Positions 1 to 8,344 of a stretch of DNA of 64,000 nucleotides are shown here, one piece after another. A program made the translations under genes and the position numbers. The notes under the pieces are model-generated. The model was not told where the DNA came from. It did no database searches and saw nothing but the letters and a program-made list of their open reading frames with translations. Numbering within the stretch: the first letter of the stretch is position 1; the number at the start of each line of letters is the position of its first letter. The stretch comes from Prevotella disiens JCM 6334 = ATCC 29426 (GTDB taxonomy: Bacteria; Bacteroidota; Bacteroidia; Bacteroidales; Bacteroidaceae), in contig NZ_BAIS01000006.1 in the NCBI RefSeq assembly GCF_000613345.1, forward strand, positions 1 to 64,000, read 5' to 3'.

Positions 1-1836
1 ATTAAGTTTACCGTTGAAAATGAAATCACTCATGTAAAGGTTGAGATAGTACAAGACCCTAAACACGCTTATTTCAAGAATGCAAAATCTGGATTCTTCT
101 ATTATAGTAATAAAAATGAAAAAATTATTGGCAACCCTGTAATGGAGATTACATTTACTCCATTGGAAGTTGGTACATTTGAAGCAAAGGCTTTGGTAAC
201 AACTATCTGTGGTGATACCTTGAAAATTCCGCTCATTGGTGTTTGCGATGAAGTTAATTCAGGTGTCAGAACAGAAAAATTCTTAGAAGCTCCAAAAGGC
301 GATAAACGCTTTGACGGACGTCCTGAATGGAAAGGCTTCGGTATTTACGACCTTGGTTGGTGGCACATTGATGGCACATGGAATGCTGCAAGCGATGTAA
401 CAGTAAACAAGTCAGGCGAACTTTACTATGATGAATTGCTCGAAAATGGTATAACTACCATGAAGATGACACCAGTAGAGTCGGCTTCAAAATGTAATGC
501 AGAATACTCTTTAGATGGTGGTGGACACTGGAAACCATTGCCAGCAGCTAACGCAGCAGGTGAATTTACAGTGAATACAATCCGTCCAACACTCGTTCGT
601 TTCAAGAATAATAGCGATAGCGAAGTTAAAGTGAACACGATAGAGTTTATGCTGAACCCTGTGGACAAGCGTCAAGTATTAGATAATGTAGAAACTGCGA
701 TGTTTACAAATGCAGATAAAGAACCTTTGGCTAAGTTAGACCAAAACTTTGATGGTCGTCGCCATACCAGAATTTTAAGTATTGACGGCTGGCAAAACTT
801 TGCAATAGCTGGTGATACTCCTTTCAAGATTTGGCACCAAAAGGCTGATATGGATCCTAACTCACCTGTAGAAAGCGAAGGCGCATATATTACATTCTTC
901 AAATGGGGTGTATCTGACCCACGTCCACACGAAGCATGGTTGATTTCACCAACACTTTCTTATCAAAAGGCAGCAAGTAAGATTCTTACTTTCCGTGTAA
1001 GATTTGCAGGATTGAGCATGGAACAACGCAACCAAAGTTTTGTTGCTTACATCATTACAGAGAAAGATGGACAAGCAACAAGTCATTTCTTTGACTTGCG
1101 CAAGTATGCTCCACTCGGTGTAGTCATCGAAGAAAATGAAAAAGAATGGATTGACTATCGTGTAGACCTTGAAAAGTTGCAAAAAGACTTCGCTATTGAA
1201 GATAAATTCCACGTTGCATTTACTCAATGGGCTGACGAAGGTGGTAACTATTCTAATCTAAACTGGATGGTTGATAATGTAACATTCGGTCGTACCGATT
1301 TGCCAAAGATTAAAGTTGATAAAGAAATGTTCCATTTCCCATTCCGCAAAGATGTTCAAACGGAAGAAATGTCGTTCAATATTACAACCGAAAATGCTAC
1401 TTACCCTGTAAGTGTAACATTGATTCCAAGTAGAATGAAAAGCTACTTCACGCTAAAGACTCCTAAAACATTGCCAGCAGCAGGTGGTACAGCAACATTT
1501 ACTTACAAGAGCACTGACGATAAGGAGCATGCAGCAGCTTACTTGATTCAAACTCCAGGTGCTGACCCTGTAATGGTTAAATTGCTTGCTACTATCATCG
1601 ATGGTGTTGATGGCGTAAATGCAGAAAATGGTAGCTTACAACCTATTGTAACCGAAAATGGCATTGCTATTGGCGGTCAATACAAGAACTATCGCATCTA
1701 TTCGGCTGCTGGTCAATTGCTGAAACAAGGTGGTTACGAACCAAATATCAATTTGTCAGGTTTACAAAAGGGTATCGTTATCCTTAAACTTGCTACCGAT
1801 ACAATGGTTAAGACATTTACACTCAGTGTGAAATAA
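1..1836 (+). CDS. Secreted surface protein with C-terminal type IX secretion-like domain (5' truncated)
   Basis: The reading frame is open from base 1, so the true start lies outside the window; the first internal ATG (142) is not a credible start. About 611 residues are present. The middle contains a jelly-roll-like segment (around bases 670-1300, with WLISPTLSY and NWMVDNVTFG) typical of the choice-of-anchor J / cleaved-adhesin families. The last ~70 residues (YRIYSAAGQLLKQ ... GLQKGIVILKL) match the pattern of type IX secretion type A sorting domains, which direct outer-membrane export and surface attachment in Bacteroidetes. Domain naming is by pattern only; the substrate or partner is unknown. 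A strong hairpin terminator follows 60 bases after the stop. Confidence 0.75.
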   Translation: MKFTVENEITHVKVEIVQDPKHAYFKNAKSGFFYYSNKNEKIIGNPVMEITFTPLEVGTFEAKALVTTICGDTLKIPLIGVCDEVNSGVRTEKFLEAPKGDKRFDGRPEWKGFGIYDLGWWHIDGTWNAASDVTVNKSGELYYDELLENGITTMKMTPVESASKCNAEYSLDGGGHWKPLPAANAAGEFTVNTIRPTLVRFKNNSDSEVKVNTIEFMLNPVDKRQVLDNVETAMFTNADKEPLAKLDQNFDGRRHTRILSIDGWQNFAIAGDTPFKIWHQKADMDPNSPVESEGAYITFFKWGVSDPRPHEAWLISPTLSYQKAASKILTFRVRFAGLSMEQRNQSFVAYIITEKDGQATSHFFDLRKYAPLGVVIEENEKEWIDYRVDLEKLQKDFAIEDKFHVAFTQWADEGGNYSNLNWMVDNVTFGRTDLPKIKVDKEMFHFPFRKDVQTEEMSFNITTENATYPVSVTLIPSRMKSYFTLKTPKTLPAAGGTATFTYKSTDDKEHAAAYLIQTPGADPVMVKLLATIIDGVDGVNAENGSLQPIVTENGIAIGGQYKNYRIYSAAGQLLKQGGYEPNINLSGLQKGIVILKLATDTMVKTFTLSVK

Positions 1837-1897
1837 AAAGAAAATAAAACTTGGTTGGTTCTCTTTTAACCGAAAATAGAGAACATCTATCACAAAA

Positions 1898-1930
1898 AAC
1901 TCCGATGAGGATTGCCTCATCGGAGTTTTT
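1898..1930 (+). terminator. Intrinsic terminator after the surface protein gene
   Basis: A perfect 13-bp stem (AACTCCGATGAGG / CCTCATCGGAGTT) with an ATTG loop is followed by a T run. It is the clearest transcription end for the upstream surface-protein gene. Confidence 0.9.
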
Positions 1931-2030
1931 ATTGTGCGTTATCTCAAACTATCCTATTTCCTACCTCCCTCAGTTTGCTTACCGAGTTGATATTTATGAC
2001 TTTGTCCAATCATTTCTTTAGGGCTGAAAA

Positions 2031-2065
2031 CAAAAAAAGAGAACTACCGAAGTAATTCTCTTTTT
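2031..2065 (-). terminator. Terminator of tRNA-Asn
   Basis: On the minus strand, immediately after the tRNA 3' end, a stem (AAAAAGAGAATTAC / GTAGTTCTCTTTTT, one C-A mismatch) closes a TTCG tetraloop and is followed by a T run. This is a compact intrinsic terminator for a single-tRNA transcript. Confidence 0.8.
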
Positions 2066-2066
2066 G

Positions 2067-2140
2067 CGCTCCAGGATGGGCTTGAACCAACGACCCCCTG
2101 ATTAACAGTCAGGTGCTCTAACCAACTGAGCTACTGAAGC
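2067..2140 (-). tRNA. tRNA-Asn (GTT)
   Basis: The minus strand folds into a cloverleaf: acceptor GCTTCAG / CTGGAGC, D arm AGCTCAGTTGGTTAGAGCA, anticodon stem CCTGA / TCAGG with loop CTGTTAA (anticodon GTT), and T loop TTCAAGC. CCA is not encoded. The T stem (GTTGG / CCATC) has one T-T mismatch and the acceptor one G-T wobble; otherwise pairing is complete. It has its own consensus promoter upstream and a hairpin terminator directly downstream, so it is a single-gene transcription unit. Confidence 0.93.
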
Positions 2141-2167
2141 AGTGTTGCTATTTCTTTTTAGCGAGTG

Positions 2168-2199
2168 CAAAGATACTGCGTTTTTTTTATTCCACCAAA
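2168..2199 (-). promoter_or_regulatory. Promoter of tRNA-Asn (TTTG-N20-TATCTTTG)
   Basis: Minus strand: -33 box TTTG (2196-2199), 20-base spacer, -7 box TATCTTTG (2168-2175). This matches the Bacteroidetes primary sigma consensus and places the start of transcription just before the tRNA. Confidence 0.85.
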
Positions 2200-2271
2200 T
2201 ATTTTGCAAAAAAAAATGGCATTTTTTTGTAAAAAAAACTCTTTTATAGCTTTTGAAGGAGTATTTAAAGG

Positions 2272-2299
2272 CTTGTGTCGGATATTTTGTTTACTTTTG
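2272..2299 (+). promoter_or_regulatory. Promoter of the HutD-like gene
   Basis: TTG at 2273-2275 and a -7 box TACTTTTG at 2292-2299. Because this promoter lies downstream of an in-frame ATG at 2253, it supports the later start codon at 2355 for the gene. Confidence 0.65.
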
Positions 2300-2354
2300 T
2301 ATTTCATTCATACGCTTTAAGTTTGGCAACAAAAAGCAACAAAAGAAAATTGAT

Positions 2355-2861
2355 ATGAAAGTTATTAAGCAAACAGATTATAAAGTTAATCAATGGGCGG
2401 GGGGCATTACTCGCGAGTTGATGATATATCCCGAAGGCAGTTCGTTGGGTGAACGCAATTTCGATTTCCGTATTTCTTCTGCCATTATTGACCTTACAGA
2501 GAGTGATTTCTCGGACTTTTCTGGTTATAAACGCTATATTTTGCCTGTCGAAGGAGATGTTACGCTGTTTTGTGCTGACGAAAAGATAATACTATCGCCT
2601 GATGTTCCTTTCCTTTTTGATGGCAGTGAGGCAATACATTCAGAGAATAGCAAGGGAGCAATCGACTTTAATGTCATCTTCCGCGAGGGTTATCCGCTCG
2701 AAGTGGAGGTTGTTAATGATGTAGAGCGCAAGCAAACACGAGCAATTCTCTTTGCTTTGGAGGATATAGAAGTGAACAATCGTGTCATTGTACGCCACGA
2801 TGCCGTTCTCATGAATGAAGATTATAGCATAAAAGGAAAAGCCATTGAAGTGCGTTTTTAA
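2355..2861 (+). CDS. HutD/Ves-like cupin family protein
   Basis: 168 residues. The N-terminus (KVNQWAGGITRELMIYPEG) and the later FDFRISSAII and SGYKRYILPVEGD segments are the hallmark of the HutD/Ves family, small bicupin-like proteins sometimes linked to histidine utilisation but without a settled enzymatic activity. An in-frame ATG at 2253 would give a 34-residue longer product, but it lies upstream of the only good promoter, so 2355 is preferred. No signal peptide is visible, so it is probably cytoplasmic. No hut genes are nearby, so a role in histidine metabolism is not supported by context. It is followed closely by an S41 peptidase with its own promoter. Confidence 0.8.
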   Translation: MKVIKQTDYKVNQWAGGITRELMIYPEGSSLGERNFDFRISSAIIDLTESDFSDFSGYKRYILPVEGDVTLFCADEKIILSPDVPFLFDGSEAIHSENSKGAIDFNVIFREGYPLEVEVVNDVERKQTRAILFALEDIEVNNRVIVRHDAVLMNEDYSIKGKAIEVRF

Positions 2862-2914
2862 CGACAAGGACACTAAATAGTGTTATATTTTTCAGTTTTT
2901 CCATTATAAAGATG

Positions 2915-2922
2915 TACTTTTG
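2915..2922 (+). promoter_or_regulatory. -7 box for the S41 peptidase gene
   Basis: TACTTTTG followed by C fits the TAnnTTTG consensus. Transcription would start near 2929, which makes the ATG at 2994 (with the signal peptide) a better start than the ATG at 2934. Confidence 0.6.
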
Positions 2923-2993
2923 CAGTACTGAAGGTGCAATCTTCTTATCGGTTTGAGATGATTGACTGCCATTATTTTGATAAGAATATAATT

Positions 2994-4685
2994 ATGAAGA
3001 AAATCTTTTTAGCAGTATTTGGCTTTTTCTTATTGACACTTAGCAACCCTGTAATCGCCCAAGAAAAGGCGCATAACTTTAAGGTTGCGAAGAATTTAGA
3101 AACTTTTTCAGCCATTTATAAGTACTTAGATATGATGTATGTCGATACGCTCAATGCAGATGAAGTCATAGGGACGGGTATTAATGCCATGTTGCAGTCG
3201 CTCGACCCCTATACGGTTTATTATCCTGAAGATAAAATGAAGGAGTTGAACATGATGATTTCGGGCAAATATGCAGGTATTGGCGCACTTATTCGTTACA
3301 ATATGGCGCTTGACAATGTTGTCATTGATGAACCTTATGAGAATATGCCTGCTGCTGAAGTAGGTTTGAAGAAAGGTGATATAATATTGTCTATCAATGA
3401 TTCGACTATGCTCAAAAAGCCTACAACCTACGTTAGTAACCATTTGAGGGGAGATGTTGGAACAAGTTTTCTTCTTAAAATAAAACGTCCTTCAACAGGA
3501 AAGACGATGAAATTTAAGCTCACTCGCAAGTCAATCCAAATGCCTGCTGTACCTTATTATGGTTTGCAGGGGAACGGGATAGGTTACTTAAATCTTAATT
3601 CCTTTACGACCGATTGTGCTAAAGATGTGCGCCGTGCGTTTTTGGAAATGAAAAAACAAGGTATGACATCATTGGTTTTCGACCTTAGAAACAATGGTGG
3701 TGGCTCGTTGCAAGAAGCCATTGATATTGTAAATATGTTTGTTCCAAAAGGACTAACGTTGGTTAAAACAAAAGGAAAGTTGGAACGTGCCAACCGAGAA
3801 TACAAGACAACAGTTGAGCCAATTGATACGTTGATGCCGATTGTTGTATTGGTGAATGGCGAAACTGCTAGTGCAAGCGAAATTACCAGTGGTAGTTTGC
3901 AAGATTTAGACCGTGCCGTAGTACTCGGTAGTCGCACTTACGGCAAAGGATTGGTACAAGCTCCAATGGATTTACCCTACAATGGAAATCTAAAATTAAC
4001 AACGAGTAAATACTATATTCCAAGCGGACGCTGCATTCAAGCCATTAATTACAAGCATAGTAAGGGTGGATATGTAGAGCATGTGCCTGACTCTTTAACC
4101 AAAGAATTTACCACTGCCAATGGTCGTATCGTTCGTGATGGTGGCGGAATAAAGCCTGATTTAGAGGTCTTACCCGATTCGCTGCCAAATATAGCGTTCT
4201 ATTTAGTTAGCTCTGGAATCGATTCTACCGAAGTGATGCTCAATTGGGAGTTGGAATACATCAAGAAACACCCAACCATAGTGGCTGCCAAAGGCTTTGT
4301 AATATCAGATGCCGACTATGAAGACTTCAAAGCTGCCGTTTTAAAGAGTGGTTTTAAATATGACCGACAGAGCGAAAAAGCAATGAAAAACTTAATGGAA
4401 ATTGCCAAATTTGAAGGTTATTATGACGATGCAAAACCTGAATTTGAATCTTTGGAGAGAAAACTAAAGCACAATTTAGCCAAAGATTTGGAGTATAATA
4501 AGCAAACAATCAGACAATTACTCACTGCTGATATTGTCGCAGCTTACTATTATCAGCGTGGAGCAATAGAGAATAGCCTCCAATTTGATAAACAATGGAA
4601 AGAAGCTGTAAAACTTTTGCAGAATAACGAAGAATATCGTAAACTCTTGCAACCGAAAAAGCCGACCGAAAAGGCTGCAAAATAG
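2994..4685 (+). CDS. C-terminal processing peptidase, S41 family, with PDZ domain
   Basis: 563 residues with an N-terminal signal peptide (MKKIFLAVFGFFLLTLSNPVIAQ), so periplasmic or outer-membrane facing. A PDZ domain (roughly residues 85-180, with the GIGALIRY and AAEVGLKKGDIILSIND segments) precedes the S41 catalytic core. The serine of the TASASE motif (about residue 293) and the lysine of YGKGLVQ (about residue 318) form the expected Ser/Lys dyad; their 25-residue spacing matches the family. Such enzymes trim C-termini of envelope proteins. The last ~150 residues are a charged helical extension usual for Bacteroidetes members. An ATG at 2934 would add 20 residues ahead of the signal peptide and is rejected. 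Confidence 0.9.
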   Translation: MKKIFLAVFGFFLLTLSNPVIAQEKAHNFKVAKNLETFSAIYKYLDMMYVDTLNADEVIGTGINAMLQSLDPYTVYYPEDKMKELNMMISGKYAGIGALIRYNMALDNVVIDEPYENMPAAEVGLKKGDIILSINDSTMLKKPTTYVSNHLRGDVGTSFLLKIKRPSTGKTMKFKLTRKSIQMPAVPYYGLQGNGIGYLNLNSFTTDCAKDVRRAFLEMKKQGMTSLVFDLRNNGGGSLQEAIDIVNMFVPKGLTLVKTKGKLERANREYKTTVEPIDTLMPIVVLVNGETASASEITSGSLQDLDRAVVLGSRTYGKGLVQAPMDLPYNGNLKLTTSKYYIPSGRCIQAINYKHSKGGYVEHVPDSLTKEFTTANGRIVRDGGGIKPDLEVLPDSLPNIAFYLVSSGIDSTEVMLNWELEYIKKHPTIVAAKGFVISDADYEDFKAAVLKSGFKYDRQSEKAMKNLMEIAKFEGYYDDAKPEFESLERKLKHNLAKDLEYNKQTIRQLLTADIVAAYYYQRGAIENSLQFDKQWKEAVKLLQNNEEYRKLLQPKKPTEKAAK

Positions 4686-4862
4686 CCCATTTCTCCTTAT
4701 AGAAACCAAACTCTTGCAGCGTTCAACAAGGAGAAACAACATTTCCCCAAAGGAGGGAACATTATTCGTTTCGCAAATTGGTACACCCCTATCCAATGGA
4801 GAAATTTGTAGAGAATTTATTTCCTTTTATGGAATTTAGACCAATACTCATTTTATTCAATT

Positions 4863-4945
4863 TAAAAAGAGCCTGTTTTGGAATGCAAAACAGGCTCTTT
4901 TGCGTTCCAAAACCTATTGTTTTGTGCGACAAAGCAATAGGTAAA
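4863..4945. repeat. Dispersed paired-palindrome repeat, copy 1
   Basis: Two adjacent hairpins: a 16-bp stem built on AGAGCCTGTTTTG / CAAAACAGGCTCT (4864-4901), then CCTATTGTTTTG / CAAAGCAATAGG (4913-4941). The same two modules recur in at least six other intergenic sites of this window. It may also terminate the S41 peptidase transcript. Confidence 0.8.
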
Positions 4946-5131
4946 AAAAAGGCTTTTATAATACGCTGGTTTTTAGTGGAATACAAATTGGTCAAAATTC
5001 CTATTACTTTTTACACTTATTAAAGCTTTCTGAGGGTTGTTTTATAGACGTTGGAACTTTGAAAAAAACGATTTTGTTAAACCCAAACAACTTCTTAAAA
5101 GTGTCAATACAACAAAGAATAAACTGCGCAA

Positions 5132-5193
5132 GTTAAAGTATTTTAACAAATAGGGGGTAAATGCTTTAATGTCAAAATAAAGTATTACATTTG
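5132..5193 (+). promoter_or_regulatory. Promoter and possible operator of the outer-membrane protein gene
   Basis: A -7 box TACATTTG (5186-5193) precedes the gene by 50 bases; the -33 region is weak. A perfect 6-bp inverted repeat GTTAAAGTATTTTAAC (5132-5147) sits just upstream of the -33 region and could bind a dimeric regulator. The rest of the 558-base gap (4686-5243) holds repeat copy 1 and AT-rich sequence with nothing else recognised. Confidence 0.5.
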
Positions 5194-5243
5194 CAACATC
5201 TTATAACTATAAAACCAATCTGAACAATAAATAAGTTGCATAT

Positions 5244-8030
5244 ATGATACAAAAGAAATGTTTATTTAGCCTTATACTTGCCCTATTGGCAAGCATACCC
5301 TCATTGGTAAGTGCAGACATTGTTACGGGTAAAGCCGTAGACGACAAGACGGGCGAACCGTTGGCAATGGCGTCGGTAAAGATTGAATGCAAAATGGGTG
5401 GAGCTACTTACTGGAGTTCTACCACTACCGACTCGTTGGGCTATTTCAGCAATCAGTGCTACTCCGAGGGGCGAATGACGGTAACTGTGAGCCTTTTAGG
5501 CTACCACGATGCCAAGAAGAGAGGGTACTGCGGAAGCAGTTCGACTGCCGACACCATTAAGTTGGGAGAGTTCAGACTGAAGCCGTCGGACGTTGTACTC
5601 GACGAAGTACTGGTGTCTGCAAAGGCAAAACGTTTCACCATACAGGGCGATACAATTGTGTTTAACCCCGCTGCATTCAAGCTAACCGAAGGTGCACGAC
5701 TGAAAGAACTCATAGAAAAGCTGCCTGGAGTAACGAAAAAAGACGGCAAACTGTATTGGAACGACAAACCTTTGCGCCTCCAAATGAACGGACACGATAT
5801 ATTCGGGGGAAGCGGAATCGTTGCCAACCTGCCTGCAGAAGCCGTTCAGAACATTAAAAGCTACAACAAAGCAAGCGAATTTGCCAAACATTCGGGCAAA
5901 GACGACGGCAAGGAAGACCAAGTTTTGGATATTAAAATAAAGGCGGGCTTCATGGATAAATGGTATGGCGACATAAAGGCAAAGCTACAATCGCCCAAGA
6001 ACTACCAAGCCTCCATAAGCTCTTCAAAGCTCAGCGATAAAAATCCGATAATGTTCCACCTCGATGCCAACAACGTAAACCGATATCAGAAAGTAGGTAC
6101 AAACTGGTGGGAAAGTGGCGACTTCGACTATTTCGGCAAGGCGCAGAATGCAGCTTTGGGCTATCAGCACAACTGGAACAAAGGGAAAAATAACGAGAAC
6201 TACATTGCTTTTGCTTCCAACTTCAACCACAAAGACGGTTGGGGAACCGACTATGAAGCAGCGCAATACTTCTCGCCAAACAACATTACGACGTGGAGCC
6301 TCAACCGAAAGAAACACTATAACCACGAAATAGCACCCGAAGTGCGCGCCGATTTGGTTTCGTACACCGACAAAAAGAACTTCTTGGGAATAAATCTTAT
6401 GTTCAACTACACATTGGAACGAAACACCACCGAGACTGGTAGCGCACGCTTCGACACCGATACAAAGCCTTACGGCGACTTTCCTTTAGACTTGGCTTTG
6501 AGCGTAGGGCACGGCGACGCTATCTATCGGCACATCATAAACAGGGAAAGGTCGTACCAGCAACGCATAAACGAAGGTGGAGAGATGCAACTCTATGCCC
6601 TTTGGAAACACTTCATTGGCAAGAAAGCACAGTTAGAAATCAACACCACTCTTTCGTATGGAAATGGCAATAACCGCTTCGACGCCCACCGCGAATTGGA
6701 GTATATAAACAAAGGAACAGCCTCGCCACTCTACCAATATAGCCGTGCGCCTTTCCATAAAATAGAGGCAACCGGAAAAGTTGCATTAGGATACCACATC
6801 AACGACGCACTCTTGCTGAATGCCTCACAGCAGTTTAAAGCTGGAAACAATACCATTCGGCAGAGCTTCTACAGTTCTCCTATCGCTTCAAAGATAGAAG
6901 ACGACCCCGAAAGCGTACTCGATGCGGCAAACAGCTACCGCAGCAAGCGACACGAAACCGCAACCACAAGCAGCGTAGGACTAACCTGCAAGGTGGGCAA
7001 ATGGCAGTTTATTCCTAAGTTAGACTTCAGCTTAAACAGTGAAGAACTGAACTACCAACGTGGGCGGTTGGACACCGTGGCACACCGCAACAGCAATATG
7101 TGGACGCCCGAAATGCTCGTAAAGTGGAAGATAAATAAGAGCCACCGCTTCGATTTCGCTTTCAACTACACCACAAAGCTACCCGACCTGCTGTCTACAT
7201 TGGGCTATCGCGACGATACCGACCCATTCTGGATAGTGGAAGGCAACCCCCTCCTGCGCCGCAGCCATCAGCACACAACCTCGCTAAACTATGTCGCAAC
7301 GTTAGGAAAGCAGCAAGCAATGCTTCTCTTCAAAGCGGGCTACACACACATTATCAACCCGATAGCCACCGTCTACAACTTCAATCCGCAAACGGGTGTG
7401 TACCGCAGCCACAACAAAAACGTGCGCAGTGGCAACGATTGGTTCGTGAATCTGACCTTCGACAAGAGCTTTGGCGACTACATACACTTCTCCAACAAAT
7501 TAGAAATGCATTTCAAGAAGTCGTATGGCTATCTTGCCACCCTCAACGAACACACTGCACAAGAAGAAAACGAGATGAAAATGTTCACTTTCATATCAAA
7601 TCCCGAACTGTCGTACGAAAGCGATTGGCTGCAAGCAGGCATCTTCGGAGAAATTGATTTGCAACGAAACAGATACTCGTTGGCAAGCCAATACAACAAC
7701 ACACCTATCCGATACGCCTACGGTTTGCGCGCAACAGTGAAGTGGAAAGGCTGGGAAATAAGCAGCGAAATAAAAGACAGAGCCGCAACAGGCTATCTCG
7801 CACAGGAACTGAACCGCCACCGCATACTCTGGGAGGGCTACATTCGCTACGTCTGGAAGAAGAGCAAGAACTGGATTGGATTAAGTTTCGACGACATTCT
7901 AAACCAAAACCGCGAATACTCTCTCTATGTAAACTCATCGAGTCGCACCGAAAAGTGGAACGAAATACAGCACCACTATGTTTACTTAACCTTCAACTAC
8001 CACTTCGATGCAAAGGGAAAGAAGAAGTAA
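5244..8030 (+). CDS. Outer-membrane beta-barrel protein with N-terminal CarboxypepD regulatory-like domain
   Basis: 928 residues: signal peptide (residues 1-24), a carboxypeptidase-D regulatory-like Ig fold (about 27-115, VTGKAVDDKTGEPLAMASV), a plug-like segment (VVLDEVLVSAKA, LKELIEKLPGVTKKDGKLYWN) and a long aromatic-rich beta-barrel ending in VYLTFNYHF. This is the TonB-receptor-related outer membrane protein beta-barrel family. A TonB box and ligand cannot be assigned. Base composition is unusual: two sampled 60-base lines are about 50% G+C against about 38% in a sampled gyrB line, with more C-ending codons (CGC, ACC, GAC), suggesting acquisition by transfer or different selection. It has no SusD-like partner next to it. 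Confidence 0.85.
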   Translation: MIQKKCLFSLILALLASIPSLVSADIVTGKAVDDKTGEPLAMASVKIECKMGGATYWSSTTTDSLGYFSNQCYSEGRMTVTVSLLGYHDAKKRGYCGSSSTADTIKLGEFRLKPSDVVLDEVLVSAKAKRFTIQGDTIVFNPAAFKLTEGARLKELIEKLPGVTKKDGKLYWNDKPLRLQMNGHDIFGGSGIVANLPAEAVQNIKSYNKASEFAKHSGKDDGKEDQVLDIKIKAGFMDKWYGDIKAKLQSPKNYQASISSSKLSDKNPIMFHLDANNVNRYQKVGTNWWESGDFDYFGKAQNAALGYQHNWNKGKNNENYIAFASNFNHKDGWGTDYEAAQYFSPNNITTWSLNRKKHYNHEIAPEVRADLVSYTDKKNFLGINLMFNYTLERNTTETGSARFDTDTKPYGDFPLDLALSVGHGDAIYRHIINRERSYQQRINEGGEMQLYALWKHFIGKKAQLEINTTLSYGNGNNRFDAHRELEYINKGTASPLYQYSRAPFHKIEATGKVALGYHINDALLLNASQQFKAGNNTIRQSFYSSPIASKIEDDPESVLDAANSYRSKRHETATTSSVGLTCKVGKWQFIPKLDFSLNSEELNYQRGRLDTVAHRNSNMWTPEMLVKWKINKSHRFDFAFNYTTKLPDLLSTLGYRDDTDPFWIVEGNPLLRRSHQHTTSLNYVATLGKQQAMLLFKAGYTHIINPIATVYNFNPQTGVYRSHNKNVRSGNDWFVNLTFDKSFGDYIHFSNKLEMHFKKSYGYLATLNEHTAQEENEMKMFTFISNPELSYESDWLQAGIFGEIDLQRNRYSLASQYNNTPIRYAYGLRATVKWKGWEISSEIKDRAATGYLAQELNRHRILWEGYIRYVWKKSKNWIGLSFDDILNQNREYSLYVNSSSRTEKWNEIQHHYVYLTFNYHFDAKGKKK

Positions 8031-8092
8031 AAAGTATGGTTGCACTCTGCAAAAGAACCGTTATAAAGAGATTTTTGCTGGTGGATTTTAAA

Positions 8093-8154
8093 TTATCTAA
8101 AGTCTGATAAATATTTATTTAAGCTTAGATAAGAAATTATCAAAGCTTAGATAA
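8093..8154. repeat. Short direct and inverted repeats after the outer-membrane protein gene
   Basis: AAGCTTAGATAA occurs at 8121-8132 and again at 8143-8154 (22-bp period); TTATCTAA at 8093-8100 is its inverted half. Purpose unknown; it lies in the 3' region of the upstream gene. The rest of 8031-8344 holds a hairpin at 8281 and nothing else recognised. Confidence 0.6.
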
Positions 8155-8280
8155 TTTAAAAATATCCTTTAAAAATCGCATTATATACTATTGTATTGAG
8201 AGCGGAACAGCACAAAAGAGAAAACGAAAGGCGATAAAGCTAAAAACCATAGAGGAGTTTTCAGAACCTGACTGATAAAC

Positions 8281-8316
8281 AAAGCCCCCTTTTGAGCGTG
8301 TGCTCAAAAGGGGGCT
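8281..8316 (-). terminator. Terminator of the glgA-glgP operon
   Basis: A perfect 16-bp stem (AAGCCCCCTTTTGAGC / GCTCAAAAGGGGGCTT) with loop GTGT lies 28 bases past the glgP stop. The exit on the minus strand is only moderately T-rich; it may also stop read-through from the plus-strand gene. Confidence 0.75.
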
Positions 8317-8344
8317 TGCATATATGCTACGTGTCGGTGGCGGA

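Noticed and set aside
2253-2354. Longer N-terminus for the HutD-like protein
   Set aside because: The start codon lies upstream of the only good promoter and the extra residues do not belong to the family.
5132-5147. FNR/CRP-type operator
   Set aside because: The GTTAAA inverted repeat has neither the TTGAT nor TGTGA half-site.
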